A program made the position numbers and the translations under genes. The notes below the pieces were generated by a model. The model saw only the letters and a list, made by a program, of their open reading frames with translations. It ran no database searches and was not told the origin of the DNA. This document shows positions 46,100-55,566 of a DNA stretch of 59,927 nucleotides, one piece after another; position 1 is the first letter of the stretch, and each line of letters starts with the position of its first letter. This DNA is from Acidobacteriota bacterium (GTDB lineage: Bacteria > Acidobacteriota > Terriglobia > Terriglobales > Acidobacteriaceae): contig JAJZDM010000010.1 in the NCBI GenBank assembly GCA_021806005.1, positions 1-59,927 of the forward strand, given 5' to 3'.

Positions 46100-46573
46100 T
46101 CAGGATGGGCGGCTCTTGCGGGCATTCCTGCGCGCCTGGCGTTTGAGCTCTTCGTCGGAGAACATGGTGCCGCGGCACCGTGGCGCGTTGCAGTAACAGT
46201 CTGCGGCCTCGTCGTCGGAGTCGTAGAGGTTGTACTCGTAGACCAGCTCTTCGTTGGCCGCGATGTCGCGGATGGCGCGGATATAGACGCGGCCGTTGGA
46301 CTCCTCGGTCTGGCAGTTGGGGTCGCAGGAGTGATTCAGGAACATCGCCGTGCCAAAGCCATCGATGACCTCGCCGTGGTCGCCGAAGCCGAAGAGGTAG
46401 GTGACGGGCCGGTCGGCGTAACGCTGGTCGGCGACCTCCTTGGAGATGCGTGGTCCATCGTACTCCAGAATGCGGCGGCCTTTGGGGATGGGGTCCAGGG
46501 TGTAACAGCCGGCGGCGTGGATGGAGGAGGAACGGATCAGAAGACGGGGACGGCGGGCGGTGCGGCTCGGCAT
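46100..46573 (-). CDS. Bacterial SET-domain protein
   Basis: 157 residues. The SET signature is unmistakable: GYxR-type start replaced by SIHAAGCYTLDPIPKGRRI, then FLNHSCDPNCQ (the pseudoknot NHSC), and ELVYEYN, followed by post-SET cysteines CYCNAPRCRG. SET proteins methylate lysines on histones or other proteins. Bacterial examples are known, but the substrate here is unknown. It is short and single-domain. It is divergent from a TPR protein gene whose start is 62 bases away. Confidence 0.9.
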   Translation of the reverse strand: MPSRTARRPRLLIRSSSIHAAGCYTLDPIPKGRRILEYDGPRISKEVADQRYADRPVTYLFGFGDHGEVIDGFGTAMFLNHSCDPNCQTEESNGRVYIRAIRDIAANEELVYEYNLYDSDDEAADCYCNAPRCRGTMFSDEELKRQARRNARKSRPS

Positions 46574-46635
46574 GGGTTGGAGTATAGCAAGGGTGCAGCC
46601 GGGCTGCCGGCGCGGGGCTATCCCAGGCGGTCAGG

Positions 46636-47508
46636 ATGTCGTCTAATAGAGACATGCTGAGGACGTGTGGGCTGAGACGATCGCTGTTGATTGCCGCGGG
46701 TATGGCGCTGGTGTTTGCATGGCAGGTGGCGCGCGCTGAGCCGCAGGGTGGCTGCACCTTCACCGATGACAGCGGCAAGACCGTCTTCTGGCCGAACTGC
46801 CAGCCGCCCGTTGGGAGCCAGGCACCGGCTGCAGGCACGCAGCCGATCGCTCCGGCTCCAGTGCCGGTGCCGGGGGCGAGTGCTGCCAAGAGCTTTCCGT
46901 ATCCGGGCGAGCCGTCGAACCAGAGTTCGGCGGGCAGCCAGAGTGGAAGCGGCGCTGCAGGTCAGACGCCCGCGGCCTCGCGTTTTCCATTCCCTGGAGA
47001 CAATGCCTCGAGCGGTGCTGAGCCGTCGGCCCCATCTCCTTCGTCCTCCCCAGCGGGAGGTGGGTCCTCCGGAGGTTCAGGTGGCTCGGGCAGCACCCCC
47101 GGCAGCAGTTCGAACGACGATGGAAGTTCCGCCAGTCCGGCGGGCGATGGAGATACAGATCCGGCTGCGGCAGCGGCGGCGGCGCGCCGGGCGGCGTGGA
47201 TGAAAAAGGAGCATGGTGGAATTGACTTTCACCAGACGAAGAGTCAGCGCGAGGTGGAGGATCTGAAGGTTGCCGCGTTCTATGAGGGGAACGGGAACTA
47301 CAGGGGAGCCTATCTCCGGGCGCTCGATGCGGTTTCGATCGCTGACGATGACGCCGAGGCTCACCTGGCGGTGGCGGAGGCGGCGCGGCGGCTGGGCAAG
47401 CTGGATGAGGCCGAGACGCAGTACAAGAAATGCCTCTCCATGGATCCGGTTCCGAAGGTGAAGAAGGCGGCTGCCCGCGCGCTCAAGGAGATGACCAACG
47501 GAGGTTAG
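46636..47508 (+). CDS. Secreted TPR-containing protein
   Basis: 290 residues. Signal peptide (LLIAAGMALVFAWQVARA) followed by GGCTFTDDSGKTVFWPNC, then a long disordered Pro/Ser/Gly-rich linker (about 60-175), and a C-terminal TPR pair (VAAFYEGNGNYRGAYLRALDAVS and EAHLAVAEAARRLGKLDEAE). The start at 46636 has no clean ribosome-binding site; ATG at 46654 is the alternative. Its stop overlaps the convergent gene by 4 bases. Likely a periplasmic or surface scaffold. Confidence 0.75.
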   Translation: MSSNRDMLRTCGLRRSLLIAAGMALVFAWQVARAEPQGGCTFTDDSGKTVFWPNCQPPVGSQAPAAGTQPIAPAPVPVPGASAAKSFPYPGEPSNQSSAGSQSGSGAAGQTPAASRFPFPGDNASSGAEPSAPSPSSSPAGGGSSGGSGGSGSTPGSSSNDDGSSASPAGDGDTDPAAAAAAARRAAWMKKEHGGIDFHQTKSQREVEDLKVAAFYEGNGNYRGAYLRALDAVSIADDDAEAHLAVAEAARRLGKLDEAETQYKKCLSMDPVPKVKKAAARALKEMTNGG

Positions 47509-48167
47509 GCCGGTTCTTCCGGGAGCCGCTTTCCTGGGCCGCCGGCAGGCTGCTTCAAAGGGCGGAGGAGAAAGGCTGGTGTGCCGGAGGGAATGGGGCG
47601 AGGGAGCGGCTTGACCCGGCCGTCCCTGGGCGGCGCGGGCGTGGGCCTGGTTCCGCTGCCGGCCCCAATCTTGCCGCCAGTCTTGCTTCCAGCTTTGGTT
47701 CCGGGGTCGGTGCCGCTGGGAGCGGCTGTGTCTTCGGTGTCGTCTGCCTTGGCCATCTCGACCTCTTCGCTGAGGTCGTCTTCTACGTTGAGGTACTTGC
47801 GCAGGTAGCGGAGGGGTTCTTCCGCCAGCGCCATCTCACGCAGATGATAGCGCCAGGCATCGCGGCGGGCAGAGCGGCGGATGAAGCCCTTGCGTTGTAC
47901 GGTCTGAATAGAGCCGTCGGGCATGGGGCGTTGAAATGTCTGTGCGGGGACGGAGAAGGTAATCTCTTCGCCGGCCTTCCAGAAGGCGTAGGCGAACTCA
48001 TGAGAGAAGAGGAGCGCATAGTAACGGCGCTGCTGGTCGAGGAGGTTGAGGGCAGCCTCAGCGCTGATCCAGGGAAGGCCGAGCCGGCTGGTGTACCAGC
48101 GGCGAAACTCGAAGCCGTTGCCGCGCGCGCGGCCTACAACGATCGTGAGCAGCTCCAGGCGGGTCAT
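47505..48167 (-). CDS. Uncharacterised 220-aa protein with disordered tail
   Basis: Not recognised. The first 140 residues look like an alpha/beta domain rich in aromatics (FEFRRWYTSRLGLPWIS, RRYYALLFSHEFAYAFWKAG, RRDAWRYHLREMAL). The C-terminal third is acidic then Gly/Pro/Ser/Lys-rich and disordered. No signal peptide. It is convergent with the TPR gene and precedes the ccm genes on the same strand with a 147-base gap; functional link unknown. Confidence 0.8.
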   Translation of the reverse strand: MTRLELLTIVVGRARGNGFEFRRWYTSRLGLPWISAEAALNLLDQQRRYYALLFSHEFAYAFWKAGEEITFSVPAQTFQRPMPDGSIQTVQRKGFIRRSARRDAWRYHLREMALAEEPLRYLRKYLNVEDDLSEEVEMAKADDTEDTAAPSGTDPGTKAGSKTGGKIGAGSGTRPTPAPPRDGRVKPLPRPIPSGTPAFLLRPLKQPAGGPGKRLPEEPA

Positions 48168-48314
48168 GGGGCAAGGTGTCAGGGAGCCTGTGGATCAGGT
48201 GCCGAGGTGACCCGACCAGTCTACTCCCTGGCGGGATTCAGAAGAGTCCGGCAGGAGATGCCGGCAGAAGAAAACGGTGGAACTTTAGAACGAAAACGGG
48301 AGAACGGCCAATAG

Positions 48315-48788
48315 CTATTCGCCGTAGTTGGTCTCCTTGCGGATGCGCTCCCGCAGCGCATCGACGGTTTGGGGCGGCAGATTGGGCAGAGCCGGCGCCA
48401 GCCGGGCGTGGCGCTTCTGCCACACGCGCAGCAGGAAGAGGACCAGCACGATGCCGAGCAGGAGGAAGGCGAAGGGGCCGATCCAGGCGACATCATCAAA
48501 GCCGCCGCGGACGGGTTCGGCCAACACAGTAGGGCCGTACTTGGAGACGAAGAACTTGAAGATGGCGGCATCGGAGGCGCCGGCGTTGAGTTGGGCACGG
48601 AGGTCTGCAATCTCCGCGGTGGAGTTGGGGCAGCCCACATGGTTGCACTCCAGCAGGATCTCGCTGCAGCCGCAGGTACACATCAGGTCGTGCCCCAAGC
48701 GCTGGAAGCGCGCTGAAGGGGATGTGGCGCCGAGCATGGTGAAGGCAACGAATACGACGAGCAGGAGTTGCATCGAGCGCTTATACAT
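48315..48788 (-). CDS. ccmH: Cytochrome c maturation protein CcmH
   Basis: 157 residues. A signal-anchor-like N-terminus, then the redox motif LMCTCGCSEILLECNHVGCP with CxxC-type cysteines that reduce apocytochrome haem-binding cysteines, and a membrane helix FAFLLLGIVLVLFLLRVW. The start overlaps the ccmF stop by 8 bases, showing coupling. CcmH works in the periplasm with CcmF in haem attachment to c-type cytochromes. Other ccm genes are not in the window. Confidence 0.9.
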   Translation of the reverse strand: MYKRSMQLLLVVFVAFTMLGATSPSARFQRLGHDLMCTCGCSEILLECNHVGCPNSTAEIADLRAQLNAGASDAAIFKFFVSKYGPTVLAEPVRGGFDDVAWIGPFAFLLLGIVLVLFLLRVWQKRHARLAPALPNLPPQTVDALRERIRKETNYGE

Positions 48789-50919
48789 GAGGGCCCTCGG
48801 GCGAGTTCAAGGGAGAGGGTGTCCGTTGCAGGTTGCCGCCGAGCGGCAGACCCGAGGGGACCGGAAACGCGACCTCAAGACGCTGCGATGAGGTCTTCAG
48901 CTTTGGAACCAGGGCGATGAAGGTGCCAAAGACCACAACAACCAGGCCCATCCATATCCAGTTGACCAGCGGATTGATGAAGAACTTGATGATGGGCTTG
49001 TCGTTGTCCGGATTGGTGCCCTCAAAGACAACGTAGAGATCGTTCTCCAGGGTGGAGTGGATGGCCACGATAGTGGCTGGCTGAGCGTGATCGGTGTTGA
49101 CGAAGTAGACGCGCCGCTCCGGGGCAAGGCGCACGATCTTCTTCCCGTTGTGGAAGACGTCCAGCAAGGCGAACTCGGAGTCGTAGTTGGGGTTGGAGTC
49201 CTGGGAGTAGCTCTGGCAGACGATCTTGTAGCCGTCAAGGTTGATCGAGTCGCCGAAGCTCATCTCAGCCTCTTTGGACTGGTTGAAGGCGGCGCCGGCG
49301 AGACCGATGAACATCAGGACAATACCGAAGTGAACCAGATAGCCGCCATAGCGCCGGGTGTTGCGGCGGGTGAGCAGGATGGTGGACTCGAGGAGGTTCT
49401 TGCCGGTCTGGGTTCTGACGACGTTCGCGCCACGGAGAAACTCAGTGATGATGGCGGTGATGACCCCTACGCTGAGGGCGATGCATACCAGGGCGTAGAG
49501 ATTGGAGGTGACCGCGCCGTCTGCCTGGGAGGCGCTGGACCAGGGGCGAACACCGGCGATGAGCAGGACGACGGTGGTGAGGATGATGGAGATGGAGGGG
49601 AGGACGAAGTTGCGGCGGATGGCGCGCAGCGAGGTGGAACGCCAGGCCAGCAGCGGGCCTACCCCGGTGAGGAAGAGCAGGAAGATGCCGATGGGAACCG
49701 CTACCCGGTTATAGAAGGGAGCGCCCATGGTGACCTTGGAGCCCTGCACGTACTCGGAGAGTACGGGAAAGAGGGTTCCCCAGAGAACGGTGAAGCAGGC
49801 GGCCAGAAGAACGAGGTTGTTGAAGAGGAAGGAACTCTCGCGGGAGACGAGCGACTCAAGGTGATTTTCAGCGCGGAGGTGGTCGCGGTTATACAGGAAG
49901 GTAAAGATGCAGACGGCTGCGGTGAGGACCAGGAAGGCGATGAACCAGTTGCCGATGGAGCTCTGCGCGAAGGCGTGCACGGAGCTGACCAGCCCGGAGC
50001 GCGTCAGCAGGGTTCCCAAGATGGTGAGCATGAAGGTGACGAAGATCAACCACACGTTCCAAGTCTTCATCATGCCGCGCTTTTCCTGCATCATCACCGA
50101 GTGGAGGAAGGCGGTGCCGGTGAGCCAGGGCATCAGCGATGCATTTTCGACCGGATCCCATCCCCAGTAGCCGCCCCAGCCGAGGACCGCATAGGCCCAG
50201 TGCATGCCAAGCAAGATGCCGCAGGTAAGGAAGAGCCAGGTGACCATGGTCCAGCGGCGGGTGATTGCGATCCACTTCTCACCGGGATAGCGCATCATGA
50301 GCGCTCCCAGGGCGAAGGCGAAGGGAACCGAGAAGCCGACGTATCCCAGGTAGAGCATGGGGGGATGGATGACCATCTCCGCATACTGCAGCAGCGGATT
50401 CAGGCCGAATCCGTCGACCGGCGCCACCCCACCGGGAACGATGGCGAAGGGCTGAGCGACAAAGACGACCAGCAGGAAGAAGAAGATCTGAATGCCGGCC
50501 AGGATGGTAGAGGCGTAGGCGTGCAGCGTGACGTCGGTCTTGTGGCGGAGACGGAGGACGAAGCCATAGCCGGTAAGCAGCCAAGCCCACAGGAGCAGCG
50601 AACCCTCCTGTCCGGACCAGAGAGCGGAGAACTTGTAGTACCAGGCGAGATCGCGGCTGGTGTGATGGAGGATATAGTCGACGGAGAAGTCGTTGGTGTA
50701 GGCGGCCCAGACCAGCGCAAAGGCGGAACAGGAGACGGCGATGAAGCTGGCGATTCCGGCGCGGCGGGAGGTTTCACGAATGCGTTCCGGAGCAACAGCC
50801 AGGGCTCGTCCACCTGCGATGGCCCAGAGGGAGAAGCCACCAGCCAGAAATGCATAGATGGAAAGACCCAGAGCCAGGAGGAGGGTGGCGCTGCCGAAGA
50901 GTGGCATAGGGTGGGACAT
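48781..50919 (-). CDS. ccmF: Cytochrome c haem lyase CcmF
   Basis: 712 residues with about 15 hydrophobic segments. The tryptophan-rich WWD-type motif WGGYWGWDPVENASLMPWL binds haem on the periplasmic side. Upstream helices begin LFGSATLLLALGLSIYAF. CcmF ligates haem to apocytochromes with CcmH, which overlaps it downstream. No terminator separates them. About 256 bases separate its start from the response regulator; nothing recognisable lies there. Confidence 0.93.
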   Translation of the reverse strand: MSHPMPLFGSATLLLALGLSIYAFLAGGFSLWAIAGGRALAVAPERIRETSRRAGIASFIAVSCSAFALVWAAYTNDFSVDYILHHTSRDLAWYYKFSALWSGQEGSLLLWAWLLTGYGFVLRLRHKTDVTLHAYASTILAGIQIFFFLLVVFVAQPFAIVPGGVAPVDGFGLNPLLQYAEMVIHPPMLYLGYVGFSVPFAFALGALMMRYPGEKWIAITRRWTMVTWLFLTCGILLGMHWAYAVLGWGGYWGWDPVENASLMPWLTGTAFLHSVMMQEKRGMMKTWNVWLIFVTFMLTILGTLLTRSGLVSSVHAFAQSSIGNWFIAFLVLTAAVCIFTFLYNRDHLRAENHLESLVSRESSFLFNNLVLLAACFTVLWGTLFPVLSEYVQGSKVTMGAPFYNRVAVPIGIFLLFLTGVGPLLAWRSTSLRAIRRNFVLPSISIILTTVVLLIAGVRPWSSASQADGAVTSNLYALVCIALSVGVITAIITEFLRGANVVRTQTGKNLLESTILLTRRNTRRYGGYLVHFGIVLMFIGLAGAAFNQSKEAEMSFGDSINLDGYKIVCQSYSQDSNPNYDSEFALLDVFHNGKKIVRLAPERRVYFVNTDHAQPATIVAIHSTLENDLYVVFEGTNPDNDKPIIKFFINPLVNWIWMGLVVVVFGTFIALVPKLKTSSQRLEVAFPVPSGLPLGGNLQRTPSPLNSPEGPHV

Positions 50920-51175
50920 GGGTGAGCACTTCCTTCAGACAATTCTCTCAAAATCCGGGCGGCGACGGAACCTGCGCAGTGACGAACTTATAAGCCCATG
51001 GACAGGATAGAGTTCCGCGGATACAGCGCTGGTGACTCCGGTCACAGAAGGCGGGTTATGGCCGGTTGGGCAGGGAGGAGGAGCGAAGAGCGGTGGACTC
51101 TTCCGGGAATGTGGTGAGATTGTGTTGGGTCACGACAGCGCGGCCGGAGCAGGGAGCAAGCGGCTCGAAGTCGGG

Positions 51176-51559
51176 TTAGAGAGTAGCTGAGGCATGTGAC
51201 TCAAGCATAGCCTGCACGTTGGAGAGGAGATCTTCCGGCAGCACAGGCTTTACCCGGAAGTCCACGTCCAGATCTTTATACTCCTCCTGGGCCTCGGCCA
51301 TGCCGCTGATGACCAGCACGGGGAGGTGGGGAGCAAACGTCCGCAGCAGGGTGACGAACTCCGCGCCGTTGAGGCCGGGCATGATGTGGTCGGTGATCAC
51401 CATATCGATGCCGTCTGGAAAGTTCTGACGGCGAAGTTGATCGAGAGCCCGTTCAGGACTCAGCAGGGCGATGACACCATAGCCCGCTCGTCTGAGAATG
51501 GTCTGGCGGGTCGCAGCCTGGATGGGATTGTCGTCGATGAGAAGTAAGGTGTGGGGCAT
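51176..51559 (-). CDS. Stand-alone response-regulator receiver domain
   Basis: 127 residues, a single receiver domain. Acidic pocket DD at LLLIDDNP, phosphoacceptor Asp in MVITDHIMPGLNG, switch residues in VLVISGMAE, and Lys in RVKPVLPEDLL. No output domain, so it signals by protein contact or as a phosphorelay intermediate. No histidine kinase is beside it; the nearby kinase at 51967 is Ser/Thr type. Function not assigned. Confidence 0.92.
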   Translation of the reverse strand: MPHTLLLIDDNPIQAATRQTILRRAGYGVIALLSPERALDQLRRQNFPDGIDMVITDHIMPGLNGAEFVTLLRTFAPHLPVLVISGMAEAQEEYKDLDVDFRVKPVLPEDLLSNVQAMLESHASATL

Positions 51560-51966
51560 GGATCTCTGCGGATTTTCGTTGCGGGCTCAGCACGGCGCCG
51601 GAACGGTCTACCTCTGAGGAGTTGCAGCAGGGGCGATTCCGCCAGGAGTGACCAGGGCGACGCCGATCCGCAGGAGGCCACGCTCGGATCTCTACCACCA
51701 AACTCGCCTTGCCAAGTTGGATGCCCCGGACGCTGGAGCGATGGAGAGAGCCCGATGAGCGAGTGTGATGCGAAAAGATCCAAGAAGGTTGTTCTCAGGG
51801 TGATGGACGGAAATGGGAGGGATAATCTGCATTCGATCGCCCCCCTGACTTCCCTGGGCCTCGCAATGCATTGCATTGCTTCAGCTTCTTCGCTTTGCCT
51901 TTGCCCGGAGGCGCGCCGGAAGTTGTTCACAGACGTGGTGGACAGGCGAATTGAGATAATGTACGC
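51560..51966. other. Noncoding gap between response regulator and kinase
   Basis: 407 bases between two divergently oriented genes, with no credible reading frame. A perfect 12-bp palindrome GCAATGCATTGC is at 51863-51874, about 95 bases before the kinase start, a possible operator. A GATAAT sits at 51955-51960 immediately before the ATG, but no matching upstream hexamer is evident. Confidence 0.4.
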
Positions 51967-54480
51967 ATGGCTCGTCGCGTCATCAGGCAGTATGAGTTTC
52001 TGCGCAAGATTGGCGCAGGCGGAAGCGGAGTGGTGTTTCTGGCCAACGACACGCTGCTGCAGCGGCCGGTGGTGTTGAAGCTGCTGCGGCGCGGTTCGCA
52101 GACCCCGGAGCAGGTGCGGGCGACGCAACTGCGGGAGGCGCGGATGGCCTCCGCGCTGGATCACCCCAATGTGTGCGCGATCTACGAAGTAGGCGAGGAG
52201 GACAACGAAGCCTACATCGTGATGCAGTATGTACCCGGCAAGAGCCTGGACAAGGTGATTGCGGAGGGGCCGGCGAGTGTGCAACTGGTGCTTTCCAGCG
52301 GAATGCAGATGGCCGATGGTCTGTCTGCGGCACACGCGCTGGGAATCTTTCACCGCGATCTGAAGCCGGCCAATGTGATGCTGACCGACGGCGGATTGAT
52401 CAAGATCCTGGACTTTGGCCTGGCCCGGCAGTTGAAGCGCGAGGATGTGGACTTTGATCCCTTGCTGGCGACCCAGCCGGTGACGCCGGCCGAGGCGGGG
52501 GCGACCTATACGGCGCGCGGCGGAACGATTGCCTACATGGCGCCGGAGCAGTTTGTGACCGGACGATCCAGCGTGCAGAGCGACATCTTTGCGCTGGGGC
52601 TGATTCTGTATGAGATGGTGAGTGGTCGGCACCCCTTTCATCGGCCCGACGCGCAGGAGATCCAGAGCATTCGCGCTATTCAGTATGCGGCGCCTCCGCC
52701 GCTGCGCGAGATTGTGCCTGAGATTCCGGTGGAGCTGGAGAGTGCGATTCTGCGCTGCCTGGAGAAGCAGCCCGCGGAGCGATATGCCTCAGCCGGGGAG
52801 CTGCGAGAGGGGCTGAAGACGATTGTGAAGTCGTTGCAGCTCGATACCATGCTGATGCCGGGTGAGGGCGCGGTCCAGATGGCGCTGGCGCAGCGCCTGG
52901 ACATGGAGCGGCCAGAGGAGGAGAAGCGGACCACCGGGATTCTTTCGATGCTGGCGGAGCGGTTCCGCGATAGCGCGACGACGACCGCGTCGAAGGGACC
53001 CAATATTGTGGTGCTCCCTTTTGTGAACCTTGGGTCCGCGATCTCCGAGTCTGGCGATCAACGGTCGCGGCCGACCCGCGATGCCGGGCAGTTTTACGGC
53101 CATGCCCTGGCGGACGCCCTGGCCGCGCGGCTGGCAAAGGTGCCGTCCCTGATCGTGCGGCCATCGAGCGCGCTGATGGAGATACCGGCGCGACAGTTGG
53201 ACCCCCTCAGCATCGGAAGGAAGCTGATGGTGGACTTTGTGCTGGCAGGGAGCTTTCTGCGCGGCGTGAGGGGCTTTGACCTTAACTGGCAGCTACTGGA
53301 TGTGAAGGGGCAGAGCGTGAGGACCGGGGGCGCGATCAGCGTGGCCAGCTTCGACCTGATTGCCGTGCAGACCGAGATCTGTGACGAGGTCTTTGCCGAG
53401 CTGCATGGGTTTGGGGGATTGCAGGTGGGTGCTCCTGGACCGGCCAGCGTAACCTCGCTGGGCGATGCGGTTTCCGAGGAGTATCTGCAGGCACGGGCAC
53501 TGCTGAGCTCATTTATGTCGCGAACCGGAAACAGGGATGAGTTGGATCGCGCCAGGGAACTGTTTGAGCGCGTGGTGAAGCAGGACCCGGGGTTTGCTCC
53601 GGGCTGGTCCGGGCGGGGGATCACGCAACTGCAGTATGCGCGTCACGGCCTGGGTGGACAGATGCACATCCTGGAGGCGCGCCGATCATTCGACCGCGCT
53701 CTGGAGCGTGACCCCTCCTCGGTGGAGGCGAATCTATACCGGGTTTACATGCTGCTGAGCCGCGGTGAAAAAGAGAGTGCGCGGCATGGGATTGAGCGGC
53801 TGCTGCAGAGTGCGGCCAACGACTGGAATGTGCACCTGGTGGCGGGCCTGACCCTGCGCATGGATGGACTGTATGAGGAGGCGCTGGAGCAGTTCCACAC
53901 GGCCCTGCAGTTGAATCCATCCAATGCGGCGCTGATCTATAACCATCGGGCGCGGGTGTATCAGTATCAGAACCAGTTGGAGCTGGCCGGCGATGAGATC
54001 GAAAAGGGCTTGACCCTGGAGCCGCGTCAGCCGCTGCTGCGGATCTCCAAAGGCTACCAGCAGATGCGCCTGGGGCAACTGGAGAAGGCGATCCAGACCC
54101 TGGAGCAAGTGACGCGCGACGACTCGACCCTGCGGATCGTGTTTCCGACGATTGCGATGTGCTATGTGCAACTGGGCGATCGCAGGCGGGCGGCGGAGTT
54201 TGTGCTGGAAGAGACGCTGGCCGCGGCGGAGGCCGACAGCGAGATGGCCTACCGCCTGGCGACCTACTTTGCCGTTGAGGGAGACGTTTCTGAGGCGCTG
54301 CACTGGCTGCGCCGCGCCATCTATCTGGGCAATGAAAACTATCCGTGGTTCAGTATCAATCCGGCCTGGCGTGGGATGGCGGAAAATGCGGACTTTCAGC
54401 GCACGCTGGAGGACCTGAAGAAGAGCTTCAAACGCAATCAGAAGAACTGGAAGAGACTGCTCTCCCAGGTGGTGAGTTAG
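51967..54480 (+). CDS. Ser/Thr protein kinase with TolB-like and TPR modules
   Basis: 837 residues. Hanks-type kinase domain (about 9-290): Gly loop IGAGGSGVVF, Lys38, Glu57, catalytic HRDLKPAN with Asp131, DFG at 149-151, APE at 192-194. No membrane helix is evident, so it appears cytoplasmic. Around 340-480 is a TolB-like/FlgO-type domain (NIVVLPFVNLGS, MVDFVLAGSFLRGVRGFDLNWQLLD). TPR repeats follow to the end (EALEQFHTALQLNPSNAALIY and others). This CadC-like arrangement is common in Acidobacteria; targets unknown. Confidence 0.93.
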   Translation: MARRVIRQYEFLRKIGAGGSGVVFLANDTLLQRPVVLKLLRRGSQTPEQVRATQLREARMASALDHPNVCAIYEVGEEDNEAYIVMQYVPGKSLDKVIAEGPASVQLVLSSGMQMADGLSAAHALGIFHRDLKPANVMLTDGGLIKILDFGLARQLKREDVDFDPLLATQPVTPAEAGATYTARGGTIAYMAPEQFVTGRSSVQSDIFALGLILYEMVSGRHPFHRPDAQEIQSIRAIQYAAPPPLREIVPEIPVELESAILRCLEKQPAERYASAGELREGLKTIVKSLQLDTMLMPGEGAVQMALAQRLDMERPEEEKRTTGILSMLAERFRDSATTTASKGPNIVVLPFVNLGSAISESGDQRSRPTRDAGQFYGHALADALAARLAKVPSLIVRPSSALMEIPARQLDPLSIGRKLMVDFVLAGSFLRGVRGFDLNWQLLDVKGQSVRTGGAISVASFDLIAVQTEICDEVFAELHGFGGLQVGAPGPASVTSLGDAVSEEYLQARALLSSFMSRTGNRDELDRARELFERVVKQDPGFAPGWSGRGITQLQYARHGLGGQMHILEARRSFDRALERDPSSVEANLYRVYMLLSRGEKESARHGIERLLQSAANDWNVHLVAGLTLRMDGLYEEALEQFHTALQLNPSNAALIYNHRARVYQYQNQLELAGDEIEKGLTLEPRQPLLRISKGYQQMRLGQLEKAIQTLEQVTRDDSTLRIVFPTIAMCYVQLGDRRRAAEFVLEETLAAAEADSEMAYRLATYFAVEGDVSEALHWLRRAIYLGNENYPWFSINPAWRGMAENADFQRTLEDLKKSFKRNQKNWKRLLSQVVS

Positions 54481-54570
54481 CGCGATTGCTGAGTTGCCCA
54501 AGGCTCCACGGCGTTTTGCGGGCCGCGGCAGCGCTGGCGACTCGGGGCTGCGTTGGCGAGAAGAGTCTGT

Positions 54571-55566
54571 TTATTGCACTGCGGGTGCGAGCCGGGCAGA
54601 CGAGGGATAAAGATGCAGTGGTGTGTTGAGGGTGAAGACCATCGAAGTGCCGGTGGGGAGTTCCTGCTGGCGGTCGTGCTTGAACCACCAGACGGTGACC
54701 GCTCCAGCACCTACGCCCAGCCCCACTAATGCCCCGACGCCCCCGGCGATGACCGCCCCGGCTACTACGGCGCTGGTGGTGGCAAGGCCTGCGGCAGCAG
54801 CCGTCTGGCCGGGATGCGTGTCGCCGACGATGGTTCCCTCCGCGTCGACGTGGGACGCGGCGTAGTGATCCAAGTCTGTGACCTCGGCGTGGAGGGCGTA
54901 GACCGTGCCATCGGGCAGGCTAACCGAGTTCGGCTGCAGACGGATGGCGGCGGGACCACTGATGGCATGGCCCCCATGAATGTGCGAGACCTGGCCGTAG
55001 ACGGTGCTGCCGGCAGGCAGAAGAACGACTCCGTTGTAGCTGACGTCAGCGGTGAGTTGAGCCGTGAAGCGCGTTCCAGGTTGTGTGGTCCGGGTGGAGA
55101 TGGGCTGCTGCAGCGTGGCGTTGAGTTGGGTGCCGATCGGCAGTTCGTTGGGGCCGACTGGAACCGAGGTGACGATCTCGCCGTCAGGATCGGCCGCCGC
55201 GCTCCTGGATGCGCTGACCGTGGGGGCCGGGTTGGGCGTCTGCTGGTACTGCGGAAGACGTGGATAGAGTGTTGGATCCGCCGGCGCCGGCGCTGGTGCG
55301 GCAGGGGGCTGCGCGGCGGAGGCTGGTACAGGTACTGCGGCTGGCGTGATGGTGACGGGTGCTGCAGCGGCTGGCGCAGTGAGGACCGTGCTCGCAGCGG
55401 AGGCGGCTTGCCCAGGCGGGACGTAGTGTGAACCGTCCTGAGTGAGAGCCGGCTGGGTGTCGTCCAGATCTTCAGGGTGGGAGACGCCGGTCGTCTGCGC
55501 AAGCAGCGGCGTTGCGCAGAGAGTGAGGGCTGCGACGGTGAGCGAAATGGAGAGCTTCGTCTTCAT
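54571..55566 (-). CDS. Secreted protein with TrbI/VirB10-like domain
   Basis: 331 residues, signal peptide KLSISLTVAALTLCATPLLAQ. A Pro/Ala-rich N-terminal third is followed by a segment (about 140-235) resembling the TrbI/VirB10 core: GTQLNATLQQPISTRTTQPG, YNGVVLLPAGSTVYGQVS. A Gly/Ala-rich hydrophobic stretch (about 255-285) could be a membrane or glycine-zipper segment. No other type IV secretion gene is near, so this is probably a stand-alone envelope protein, not a secretion apparatus part. Confidence 0.75.
   Translation of the reverse strand: MKTKLSISLTVAALTLCATPLLAQTTGVSHPEDLDDTQPALTQDGSHYVPPGQAASAASTVLTAPAAAAPVTITPAAVPVPASAAQPPAAPAPAPADPTLYPRLPQYQQTPNPAPTVSASRSAAADPDGEIVTSVPVGPNELPIGTQLNATLQQPISTRTTQPGTRFTAQLTADVSYNGVVLLPAGSTVYGQVSHIHGGHAISGPAAIRLQPNSVSLPDGTVYALHAEVTDLDHYAASHVDAEGTIVGDTHPGQTAAAAGLATTSAVVAGAVIAGGVGALVGLGVGAGAVTVWWFKHDRQQELPTGTSMVFTLNTPLHLYPSSARLAPAVQ

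Noticed and set aside
49057-50925. 622-codon open frame antisense to ccmF
   Set aside because: Gly/Glu/Asp-rich, featureless product opposite a clear CcmF; typical shadow frame.
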